From positions 1 through 23,241 of the IMG/VR virus record IMGVR_UViG_3300020438_000286: a stretch of DNA of 23,241 nt. The stretch is one strand, 5' to 3'. Below, piece by piece: positions 1 through 6,369 of the stretch. The notes beneath the pieces are model-generated. The model saw only the letters and a program-made list of their open reading frames with translations. It was not told where the DNA came from and ran no database searches. The first letter of the stretch is position 1, and the number at the start of each line of letters is the position of its first letter. The stretch is from a virus. Position numbers and translations under genes: made by a program.

Positions 1-714
1 TCAATCGGATACTCACAAGCAACTTCGGGTCGTCTTGCTAAGCCCACCAAGGGCAAGATGAAAGAAGGTGTCGAAAACATTAATCCCGAAAACCTTATGG
101 CTCTCTTTAAGGCATTAGAGCACTTCGCAACTGATCCTGCTATCGTATCAACTTTGGGTACTGGCGGACTCCTTGGAGCCGTCAAGGCGATGAAAGATAA
201 GTTTATGCCTAAAGAGCCTAAAGATCAAGAACAAATGGAAGAAGGTATATTTGATCGCCCAATGGGAAAAGTAAAAGACATGGCTGCCCGTGTCACCGGT
301 CCCCGGCATACTCTCGGTGGCGACGAGACAAAAGAAGCTTGGGAGGCAATTGGCGGCTTTCTTAATACACGTTCCGACGAACAAATTAAACAATTTCATG
401 AAAAGGCGCGAATCTCAATACCATTAGAGAAGTTCGCCGCAAATCTCAGACGCGCTGTTGAATACGGCGAGGAGAAGTTTAAAATTTACTCTCTTTCGGA
501 TGCTCTTGACGCTGGCTACAATAGCCGCCAAGGCCGCGGCCGCCCAAAGGGTCGACTTCGTGAAAAAGAACTTACCAAGCCCGAGAAGAAAGAAAAAGAA
601 AAAGTTGTCAAAGGTATGAAGAAGAACAAGAAAGACTTCGAGAAAAGGTACGGCGATGACGCTGAATCCGTAATGTACGCAACTGCCACAAAAATTGCAA
701 AAGAGAAAGCATAG
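1..714 (+). CDS. Phage protein of unknown function with YATATK-type C-terminus (5' end outside window)
   Basis: The reading frame is open from base 1, and codons 1-19 before the first ATG (base 58) are already protein-like, so the gene very probably begins upstream of the window. The visible part is about 237 residues. The first half is mixed helical. The middle carries a Gly/Arg-rich stretch (GRGRPKGR) followed by a Lys/Glu-rich charged segment. The last 30 residues contain K-x-F-x-K-R-Y-G-D-D-x-x-S-V-M-Y-A-T-A-T-K, a short motif I recall from C-termini of many proteins of marine T4-like phages; its role is not known to me. The stop is 2 bases before the next gene's ATG, so it is part of one operon. 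No enzymatic motif was recognised. It could be a virion or assembly protein. Confidence is high that it codes and low for any function. Confidence 0.8.
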   Translation, partial: SIGYSQATSGRLAKPTKGKMKEGVENINPENLMALFKALEHFATDPAIVSTLGTGGLLGAVKAMKDKFMPKEPKDQEQMEEGIFDRPMGKVKDMAARVTGPRHTLGGDETKEAWEAIGGFLNTRSDEQIKQFHEKARISIPLEKFAANLRRAVEYGEEKFKIYSLSDALDAGYNSRQGRGRPKGRLREKELTKPEKKEKEKVVKGMKKNKKDFEKRYGDDAESVMYATATKIAKEKA

Positions 715-716
715 CA

Positions 717-1205
717 ATGTTCGGCTGGGTTGAAAGCGTTAGATCGTTTTTCTTCGGTCCAAAATCTTTAGAAAAAATAGAAGAAGAGTTATTAAACCAA
801 CTCATAAATGCTAATTCCAAATATTCTGAAAATATACAAGGTATATTTAAACACACTATTGAAACTGGGTTTGGTGATATAAAGAACGATTTACCTCCAA
901 ATGACAATGTGGTAGGGATGCTTGAGGCACTCCCCTGGATTAATCAAAGCTACCCAGAAATATTTGAAGCCGCCGGCTATTACGAAAACATGACAGGTGA
1001 CTTACATAGACTTTTTGGTTGGGGAAGACTTATTCGAATACCAGGTATAGCTTACAATCCTTCAGCGATGGGTTGGATTACTCGTCAAGATAAATTTATC
1101 AAATCGGTCAACTCCGAAGAGAATACCCTAGAGACAGAAAATTCACAGCAATTTGTGCGGTATCTAATAAAAAACGCCAAAAATGGAATCCAAGAAACTA
1201 ATTAG
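717..1205 (+). CDS. Hypothetical phage protein, 162 aa
   Basis: The ATG lies 2 bases after the preceding stop, and the frame runs to TAG at 1205 without overlap on the next gene. The protein is soluble, mixed alpha/beta in character and rich in aromatic residues (for example GWVESV near the N-terminus, then LPWINQSYPEIFEAAGYYE and LFGWGRLIRIPGIAYNP in the middle). There is no signal peptide, clear membrane helix or Cys cluster. I do not recognise the family. Its position just before a set of membrane proteins gives no firm clue. It is probably co-translated with the upstream gene, as the RBS (AAAAGAGAAAG) lies inside that gene's last codons. Confidence 0.75.
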   Translation: MFGWVESVRSFFFGPKSLEKIEEELLNQLINANSKYSENIQGIFKHTIETGFGDIKNDLPPNDNVVGMLEALPWINQSYPEIFEAAGYYENMTGDLHRLFGWGRLIRIPGIAYNPSAMGWITRQDKFIKSVNSEENTLETENSQQFVRYLIKNAKNGIQETN

Positions 1206-1225
1206 ATTGATTGGAGAAATGCACG

Positions 1226-1423
1226 ATGGCAAGAGCACAAGGATTTATTGATACTTGGTTAAGTAAATTAACCTCTAGAAAATTAATGGTATGGGGTGTA
1301 GCCACCTACCTCGCAATGTCGGGACAGTTAGCTAGCGAAGACTGGGTAATTATTTCGGCAATTTACATTGGCGGCCAGACTGTATTAGACGGTATTGCCA
1401 AATTAAGAGGTTATGATGGTTAA
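1226..1423 (+). CDS. Small two-helix membrane protein, holin candidate
   Basis: A frame exists from TTG 1211, but TTGGAGA at 1211-1217 looks like the Shine-Dalgarno for the ATG at 1226, so that start was chosen (65 aa). The sequence has a charged N-terminus, a hydrophobic stretch after TSRKLM (VWGVATYLAMSG), a short acidic turn (ASEDW) and a second hydrophobic stretch (VIISAIYIGGQTVL), ending with a basic tail. Size and two-helix hairpin topology suit a small phage holin or a related inner-membrane protein. The next two genes encode spanin-like membrane coiled-coil proteins, which strengthens a lysis reading. No endolysin is visible in the window, so the function is an inference. It overlaps the next gene by 8-11 bases. 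Confidence 0.7.
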   Translation: MARAQGFIDTWLSKLTSRKLMVWGVATYLAMSGQLASEDWVIISAIYIGGQTVLDGIAKLRGYDG

Positions 1424-1799
1424 AACAAAGATTATTACATTTGTTGTAAACCATTGGAAAGAGCTATTAATATTACTATTAGCTCTTATTGTGTTTGGTA
1501 AGATGAAACACGATTACAGACTCATGCAGAAAACATACAAAACCCAAATAGAATCTGCCCGGTCACAGATCGAAGGGCTCAAAGAAATTCATAAACAAGA
1601 GATTCGAGAAAAGCAGTTGCTAATGGAAGAACATCTTGAGTCGATGGCAAACATCGAAGAAGATTATGAAAAAGCTCTTGAGATGATAGAGAACATAAGA
1701 GAAGATAAGAAAGGCAAATACACCAACAAGTTCAACCAAGACAGGGAAGAACTTATAAAAGATATAGAAACTAAATTTGGGATCCAGTATGCTCCTTAA
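1416..1799 (+). CDS. Membrane-anchored coiled-coil protein, i-spanin-like
   Basis: Two ATGs sit in tandem at 1413 and 1416. AAGAGG at 1405-1410 gives better spacing (5 bases) to the second, so 1416 is preferred (127 aa). The N-terminus has one membrane segment (ELLILLLALIVFG, about residues 16-28) after a short basic lead. The rest is a long, highly charged helix rich in K, E, Q and heptad-like hydrophobics, typical of a coiled coil. An N-terminal anchor plus periplasmic coiled coil is the architecture of Rz-type inner-membrane spanins, which help fuse the inner and outer membranes in Gram-negative lysis. The downstream gene overlaps it by 11 bases, and Rz/Rz1 genes also overlap. There is no sequence-level proof of spanin identity; any membrane-tethered phage coiled-coil protein would look similar. 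Confidence 0.72.
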   Translation: MVKTKIITFVVNHWKELLILLLALIVFGKMKHDYRLMQKTYKTQIESARSQIEGLKEIHKQEIREKQLLMEEHLESMANIEEDYEKALEMIENIREDKKGKYTNKFNQDREELIKDIETKFGIQYAP

Positions 1800-2205
1800 A
1801 CTCTTACTATTACTCACCATGTCTGCCAATGCAACTACGCCTAAGTTTACGATACTTGAATACAAAGCTCCCGCTCCTTTCGCTGGCGTCCTGTTCGATG
1901 AAAATGCTCTGGCTAAAATATTAACTGAGTATGATATAGCAACCTATTCCTGCGAAATCAAAACTGATTACGAAACAAAGATCTTACGAGAAGAATACGA
2001 ATACAAATTAGAAAATCTTAAAATCGAACACAACGCTTTGACAAAAGAATATGACCTGTTTATAGAACAGAAGGATAAGGAAATTAGTTCCTTAGCAAAT
2101 TCTTTGGAAAAGACCTCACCACGTTATAAGTGGTTATGGTTTGTGGGCGGTGTCGTTGTCGGCGGCACTACCTATTACGCTATCGATAAACAACTATCAC
2201 AATAA
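1789..2205 (+). CDS. Exported coiled-coil protein with signal peptide and C-terminal membrane helix
   Basis: A frame is open from TTG 1777, but ATG 1789 gives a proper signal peptide: MLLKLLLLLTMSANA with a likely signal peptidase I site after A-N-A (about residue 15). The mature part starts with a conserved-looking APAPFAGVLFDENALAKIL segment, continues as a charged coiled coil (about residues 50-110), and ends with a hydrophobic helix (WLWFVGGVVVGGTTYYAI) and a short tail. It would therefore lie in the periplasm, held by its C-terminus in the inner membrane. There is no lipobox cysteine, so it is not a classical Rz1 or a standard unimolecular spanin. It overlaps the i-spanin-like gene and shares the TAA/ATG junction (TAATG) with the following gene. 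I recall similar signal-APF.G.L-coil-TM proteins in aquatic phages, function unknown. Confidence 0.72.
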   Translation: MLLKLLLLLTMSANATTPKFTILEYKAPAPFAGVLFDENALAKILTEYDIATYSCEIKTDYETKILREEYEYKLENLKIEHNALTKEYDLFIEQKDKEISSLANSLEKTSPRYKWLWFVGGVVVGGTTYYAIDKQLSQ

Positions 2206-2804
2206 TGATATTCAACGATGACATCGATGCCTGGGAGAACTGCAACCCTGCAGATCTTTGGGTATTTAATAAGTTAACCGTCTCTAGGACACTCAACTAT
2301 TCTTGTGGGCCAACCGGAACGGATGTGCCAAGGCCAGCCACATATATTACCAGACCCTGCATCAATCTGATGGGAATGGGTCGCGAAGCTAAATTTGTTT
2401 TTATTGAAGAAGAGACAGACGATATTGTACCCATAGGACATTTTTGGTGTGAGGTATTCAAAGGCCGTCACTTATCGATGGATTATCGTTGGGGACAACA
2501 AGTCCTGGGAGTCGAAGGGTTTCGTAACCCCGATGACCCACTCTACAGGTTTTCGCTTTGGAAAAAAGTGCAAGATAAAATACCATTACCGAAAGTTTTT
2601 GAAACTTTGTCTAAAAGATACGAGTATATTAATATAGAATATATTGATGGTAATCCAATAGAAATTCATTTGCGTCACAATCCTGATTTTCACAACAAAG
2701 ATTATACTGCTCTGATACCTGTTTGGGAAGACGCTGGAACTACCCATCCGAATTTCATAAAAGATGAAGAATACAAACGAAAAGGATTTATTGTTATAAA
2801 ATGA
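2205..2804 (+). CDS. Conserved-looking phage protein of unknown function, 199 aa
   Basis: The start codon overlaps the preceding stop (TAATG at 2203-2207) and the end overlaps the next start (ATGA), so it is translationally coupled on both sides. The protein is globular, with many Trp, Cys, Gly and Pro residues: WENCNPADLWVFNKL at the N-terminus, RPCINLMGMGREAKFVFIE near residues 50-65, IGHFWCEVF around 80, and EIHLRHNPDF near 155 followed by ALIPVWED. This density of rare residues suggests a conserved fold, possibly an enzyme, rather than a filler protein. The motif set resembles a hypothetical family I associate with uncultured marine T4-like phages. No catalytic motif can be named and no membrane segment or signal peptide is seen. 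Confidence 0.75.
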   Translation: MIFNDDIDAWENCNPADLWVFNKLTVSRTLNYSCGPTGTDVPRPATYITRPCINLMGMGREAKFVFIEEETDDIVPIGHFWCEVFKGRHLSMDYRWGQQVLGVEGFRNPDDPLYRFSLWKKVQDKIPLPKVFETLSKRYEYINIEYIDGNPIEIHLRHNPDFHNKDYTALIPVWEDAGTTHPNFIKDEEYKRKGFIVIK

Positions 2805-3190
2805 GTAAAAACCCCGATAAGATTGCTGCAATTGAAAAAGTTATAAAAGAAAAATATGGTGATGAAGCAATTGCAAACCCCAAAGCGTTTTGGGATGAAG
2901 ATAAAGAAAAAGATTATCTCCAACAAATGAAAGAGTTTTATGCTAAAACTTCTAAAAATTTAGAATGGGAAGATAAAATTGACGTAAATGGTATAAAGGT
3001 ATCGAAAAAACTACTTAATAAAGAACCTCGTAAAAATTGTCCTGTCTGTGGAATATTTCCAAAGATATCTATGGATGATGTCTGTTTAGTCAAATTTGGT
3101 TGCTGCAACACTTGTTATATCAACTATGTCGAACACAGAGAAGAACGATGGGAAAATGGTTGGAGACCAGATTTAAAAAAGGATAAATAA
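2801..3190 (+). CDS. Cys-rich protein, probable zinc ribbon, 129 aa
   Basis: The ATG overlaps the previous stop by 4 bases (ATGA). The N-terminal 70 residues are a charged helical region (KIAAIEKVIKEKYGDEAI...). The C-terminal half has C80-P-V-C83, then C95 and C101-C102-N-T-C105: two CxxC pairs spaced about 20 residues apart, the layout of a zinc ribbon. It is followed by an aromatic, charged tail (VEHREERWENGWRPD). Such small zinc-ribbon proteins in phages can bind nucleic acid or act as structural adaptors, but the sequence does not decide which. Its tight coupling with the 2205-2804 gene suggests the two proteins may act together. AT content and Lys use match the neighbours. Confidence 0.75.
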   Translation: MSKNPDKIAAIEKVIKEKYGDEAIANPKAFWDEDKEKDYLQQMKEFYAKTSKNLEWEDKIDVNGIKVSKKLLNKEPRKNCPVCGIFPKISMDDVCLVKFGCCNTCYINYVEHREERWENGWRPDLKKDK

Positions 3191-3192
3191 AA

Positions 3193-3738
3193 ATGGCAAC
3201 AGTTTACGATATAGTTAAGGGCTTGTCCCAAGCAGCAGCTAACGCTTACGATGGCGCGCTCGATGAAAACAATGAGCCCCTCAAGATTGGGCTTAACCGT
3301 GAGGACGGTGACGCAATTCTCGATCAGAGAGTGATGGACGGATTTAAAGTTCGTTTTTCTGGCAACATCATGCACCTTACCTACATGTCAGAAGTCCAGT
3401 TAAAGAAAGTTCACCAAAATGGATTCGAAGACGAAGTTGTTGCAACGGTGAATGAGGTTGTTAAGTTTCTTAAAAAAGAATACCGCAAGATTACTGGTGA
3501 ATCCGTTTCATTATCTCAAATTGAAGAGTGCGACATTAGAGTAGAAAGTTCCTCTAACGTTCGTTCTTGGTTGGTGGCGTGTCAAAGCTACACTGTCGGT
3601 GGACTCGAAGAAGAAATGAATAACGAAGATGGCAGCAAGGCACCTGGTGAGTACTGGCAAGACTTTATGTCTCAAGGTGGCTGGACTGGTGACGGCGGCA
3701 AGCGCCCCGACAATGATACCAGGAAGAAGGAATCGTAA
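3193..3738 (+). CDS. Probable phage structural or assembly protein, 181 aa
   Basis: It starts at ATG 3193, 2 bases after the previous stop; the RBS is weak (GGATAAATAAA). The first 30 residues (VYDIVKGLSQAAANAYDGAL) form an Ala-rich helix, followed by NREDGDAILDQRVMDGFKVRFSG, which looks like a beta-rich core, then a helical segment VVKFLKKEYRKITGESVSLS. The C-terminus is Gly/Asp-rich and ends GGKRPDNDTRKKES. I recall similar proteins in aquatic T4-like phages near the terminase, annotated only as hypothetical. The location next to packaging genes fits a head or neck component. It has no motif for tail tube (gp19) or sheath (gp18). Function is not assigned. Confidence 0.78.
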   Translation: MATVYDIVKGLSQAAANAYDGALDENNEPLKIGLNREDGDAILDQRVMDGFKVRFSGNIMHLTYMSEVQLKKVHQNGFEDEVVATVNEVVKFLKKEYRKITGESVSLSQIEECDIRVESSSNVRSWLVACQSYTVGGLEEEMNNEDGSKAPGEYWQDFMSQGGWTGDGGKRPDNDTRKKES

Positions 3739-3739
3739 G

Positions 3740-4297
3740 ATGAAAATTTCCGTATCTGAATTGGATATGATTATTCAAGAAGAATTAAAACAAGTCTTGG
3801 AAGAACAGCCGCAAGATCCCACTAAGCTCAAAACCAAAGCTATGTCAACTGCTGCATACAAAAGAGATGCACTCGGTAGAATTGCAACTGCCGGTGAAGA
3901 ATACACGGCAACGGAAAACAGTTTTGTCAATCAGATAGAACAATTTTTATCTGACATTGCAGCTAAGCCCGGTGTTGACTTACCAAAGTATAAATCTCAG
4001 TTGCAATTATTGCTTACAAGACTACAAACCATAGTCGCGCCGGATATAGAAGAACCTGAAGCTCCTGCGGTGACAGAAGACGAGCGCTCCGCCTACGACG
4101 TTAGTCAAGGTCACCCGATGGTAGAAGAAGCCAACGACAAGCTTCATGAGGCTTTCCTCGCCCTTGATAATTTAACTGACTTAATAGACGCTAAGGGTCT
4201 TGGAGCCCTCGGCGACATGCAAGCCGGCACCAACATAGAAGAGCTTCGCTCTAAAATACAGCAGATAAATCGCTTAGCAACATATTTGGAGAATTAA
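3740..4297 (+). CDS. Helical protein with N-terminal LxxIIxEE helix, 185 aa
   Basis: The frame extends back to ATG 3629 inside the upstream gene, but ATG 3740 has AGGAAGAAGGAA just upstream and starts the typical MKISVSELDMIIQEELKQ peptide, so 3740 is taken. The rest is Ala/Glu/Leu-rich and almost wholly helical, with a Pro/Glu linker (EEPEAPAVTEDE) near residue 110. The N-terminal amphipathic helix resembles those of the genes at 4302 and 11273; in each the helix ends in an (I/L)xE sequence, similar to a T4 gp21 cleavage site. It may be an internal head or core protein, but that is an inference. It begins 1 base after the preceding stop and lies 4 bases from the next gene. Confidence 0.75.
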   Translation: MKISVSELDMIIQEELKQVLEEQPQDPTKLKTKAMSTAAYKRDALGRIATAGEEYTATENSFVNQIEQFLSDIAAKPGVDLPKYKSQLQLLLTRLQTIVAPDIEEPEAPAVTEDERSAYDVSQGHPMVEEANDKLHEAFLALDNLTDLIDAKGLGALGDMQAGTNIEELRSKIQQINRLATYLEN

Positions 4298-4301
4298 AAT
4301 A

Positions 4302-4781
4302 ATGAAAATCACCCAAGCAAAATTACGCAAGATTATTATAGAAGAATATATTAAAGAAGAAAACTTACTTGAAGCAGATCAAGAAGAAATTGAAAAGCTC
4401 TTGCAACAAATCCAAGGAGACAAATACCGTTCTCCAGAAGCGAGAGATCCCAAAAGGTTTAAAACCAACGATGGTAACACCGCTGCAATGGAACGACCCC
4501 ATTCGCCGGATGAAACTATGGCTGATCCAGTTACTGGTTCTGATGAAGAAGTAGTCATGTCAGACAATATAAAAGACGCAATACTTAAGATAGTACAAGG
4601 TTCTTCTCCTGCCGAAGTAGCAGAGATTTTCAACGCTGTGTTCGGTGAAATACAGCCCGAAGAAGAAGAGGGGACTCCTGAGACTCTTTATACTCCTGGT
4701 GCCGAAGGAAGACCTACTGCGGGATTCAAATTGCAAGAGCTTAAAGAAATGATTAGAAAAGCTATATCAGAGAGTGTATGA
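4302..4781 (+). CDS. Acidic protein with LRKIIIEE-type helices at both ends, 159 aa
   Basis: The N-terminus is MKITQAKLRKIIIEEYIKEE, a short amphipathic helix like those of the genes at 3740 and 11273. The C-terminus repeats the pattern as FKLQELKEMIRKAISESV. Between them is an acidic, Pro/Asp/Glu-rich, probably disordered region with a short helical part (NIKDAILKIVQGSSPAEVAEIFNAVFG as two adjoining helices, about residues 89-115) and an EEEE run. Its stop overlaps the terminase ATG by 4 bases, so it is translationally coupled to the terminase. Position directly before gene 17 is where T4 has the small terminase gene 16, and gp16-like proteins are small helical proteins, but no gp16 sequence motif is recognisable. 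A core or scaffold role is equally possible. Confidence 0.75.
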   Translation: MKITQAKLRKIIIEEYIKEENLLEADQEEIEKLLQQIQGDKYRSPEARDPKRFKTNDGNTAAMERPHSPDETMADPVTGSDEEVVMSDNIKDAILKIVQGSSPAEVAEIFNAVFGEIQPEEEEGTPETLYTPGAEGRPTAGFKLQELKEMIRKAISESV

Positions 4782-6361
4782 GTTTTGAACTTACCAAAAA
4801 ACAAAAGTTCCAAGAAATATTAAAGTGTGGTAAAGACCCGGCTTACTTTCTTAAAAACTATGCCCGTATATCTCACCCGATGCACGGGCTAATCCTTTTT
4901 GATACATACGACTTTCAAGATGTTCTGTTGAACGATTTCAACGATTATCGATTTAATGTAATTCTCAAAGCAAGACAGTTGGGAATCTCAACGATTACGG
5001 CCGGCTATATCTCTTGGTTAATGTTATTTCACAAGGATAAGTCTATTCTTGTTATGGCAACCAAGTTTGCTACCGCTGGTAACTTAGTCAAAAAAGTTAA
5101 AAGCATCATGAAGAACTTACCGGAGTGGATCCGCATTGCGACCATTTCAGTAGATAACCGCACGTCCTTTGAGTTATCAAATGGTTCCTCTATCAAGGCT
5201 ACTTCAACATCTGGTGATGCCGGCCGTTCAGAAGCCCTGTCACTGCTTGTACTTGATGAGGCCGCCCACATTGAAGGCTTGGAAGAACTGTGGACTGGTC
5301 TGTACCCTACGCTGTCAACCGGTGGTCGTTGCATCGCACTGTCTACTCCAAACGGTGTAGGTAACTGGTTTCACAAAACTTGCGTCGATGCTGAAGCCGA
5401 GGCAAATAACTTTCACCTGACAACGCTACCGTGGGACGTACACCCAGACCGTGATGAAGAATGGTACAAGAAAGAAACCAGAAACATGTCAAAGAGACAA
5501 ATCGCTCAGGAGCTGGAATGTAACTTCAATACTTCCGGTGAGACTGTGATAGATTCACAGTGTATGGAATGGCTGATGTCTAATGTGTGTGAACCAAAAC
5601 ACAGAACAGGGTTTGATAGAAACTTCTGGATATGGGAAGAGTTTGATCCTACGTGCAATTATCTCATGGTAGCCGATGTAGCCAGGGGAGATGGTGCTGA
5701 TTATTCTACATTCCATATGATTAAACTAGAAACCTTACAGATTGTAGGAGAGTATCAGGGCAAGCCAACGCTTGATATGTATGCCAATATGTTAAACCAA
5801 GTCGGCAGAGAATACGGGAATGCTATGCTTGTTGTGGAAAACAACAACGTTGGGTACTCAGTACTAGACAAACTAATAGAGGCAGCCTACCCTAATCTAT
5901 ATCACTCCATCAAGTCAACGCACGAATACATAGAACAATATCAAGCAGAGATTAGAAACTCTGCCGTACCTGGATTTACTACTTCGTCAAAGACGCGACC
6001 TCTTATAGTCGCGAAATTAGAAGAGTTTATCAGAAATAAACTAATTACGATATATTCTTCTCGCACAATCAACGAGATGAAAACCTTTATTTGGAGGAAT
6101 GGTAGACCACAAGCAATGAAAGGATATCATGATGACTTAATCATGGCCCTTGCAATCGCTTGTTGGGTTAGAGACACGGCCATACAGAGCAGCGCAAGGG
6201 AATTAAACTACCAACGTGCCTTCGTAGACGCCATCATGACTTCTAAAACTACCATGAATACACAAATAAAAGGTCAAATAGGATACAAAAAAAGCGATAC
6301 TTTTGATAAAATGAAGGAAGCTAAAAACACTTATGACCAATATAAGTGGATTATAAAGTGA
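4778..6361 (+). CDS. 17: Terminase large subunit, ATPase and nuclease (T4 gp17-like)
   Basis: This is the DNA-packaging motor that docks on the portal, pumps genome DNA into the prohead using ATP and cuts the concatemer. Visible motifs: a Walker A variant ARQLGIST at residues 65-72 (T4-type RQLGK position; here I replaces K), Walker B LLVLDEA at 156-162 with the catalytic E following D160, and the coupling motif LSTPNG at 188-193. The C-terminal RNase H-fold nuclease has acidic residues in VADVARGD (D300), VVENNN (E354) and YHDDLIMALA (D452/D453). It has 527 aa against 610 in T4 gp17, shorter mainly at the N-terminus. ATG 4778 overlaps the upstream stop by 4 bases. The portal gene follows after 8 bases. 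Confidence 0.95.
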   Translation: MSFELTKKQKFQEILKCGKDPAYFLKNYARISHPMHGLILFDTYDFQDVLLNDFNDYRFNVILKARQLGISTITAGYISWLMLFHKDKSILVMATKFATAGNLVKKVKSIMKNLPEWIRIATISVDNRTSFELSNGSSIKATSTSGDAGRSEALSLLVLDEAAHIEGLEELWTGLYPTLSTGGRCIALSTPNGVGNWFHKTCVDAEAEANNFHLTTLPWDVHPDRDEEWYKKETRNMSKRQIAQELECNFNTSGETVIDSQCMEWLMSNVCEPKHRTGFDRNFWIWEEFDPTCNYLMVADVARGDGADYSTFHMIKLETLQIVGEYQGKPTLDMYANMLNQVGREYGNAMLVVENNNVGYSVLDKLIEAAYPNLYHSIKSTHEYIEQYQAEIRNSAVPGFTTSSKTRPLIVAKLEEFIRNKLITIYSSRTINEMKTFIWRNGRPQAMKGYHDDLIMALAIACWVRDTAIQSSARELNYQRAFVDAIMTSKTTMNTQIKGQIGYKKSDTFDKMKEAKNTYDQYKWIIK

Positions 6362-6369
6362 GAAACTAA

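Noticed and set aside
3629-3739. Upstream ATG extension of the 3740 gene
   Set aside because: It lies inside the 3193 gene, while ATG 3740 has an SD and begins the recurrent N-terminal helix.
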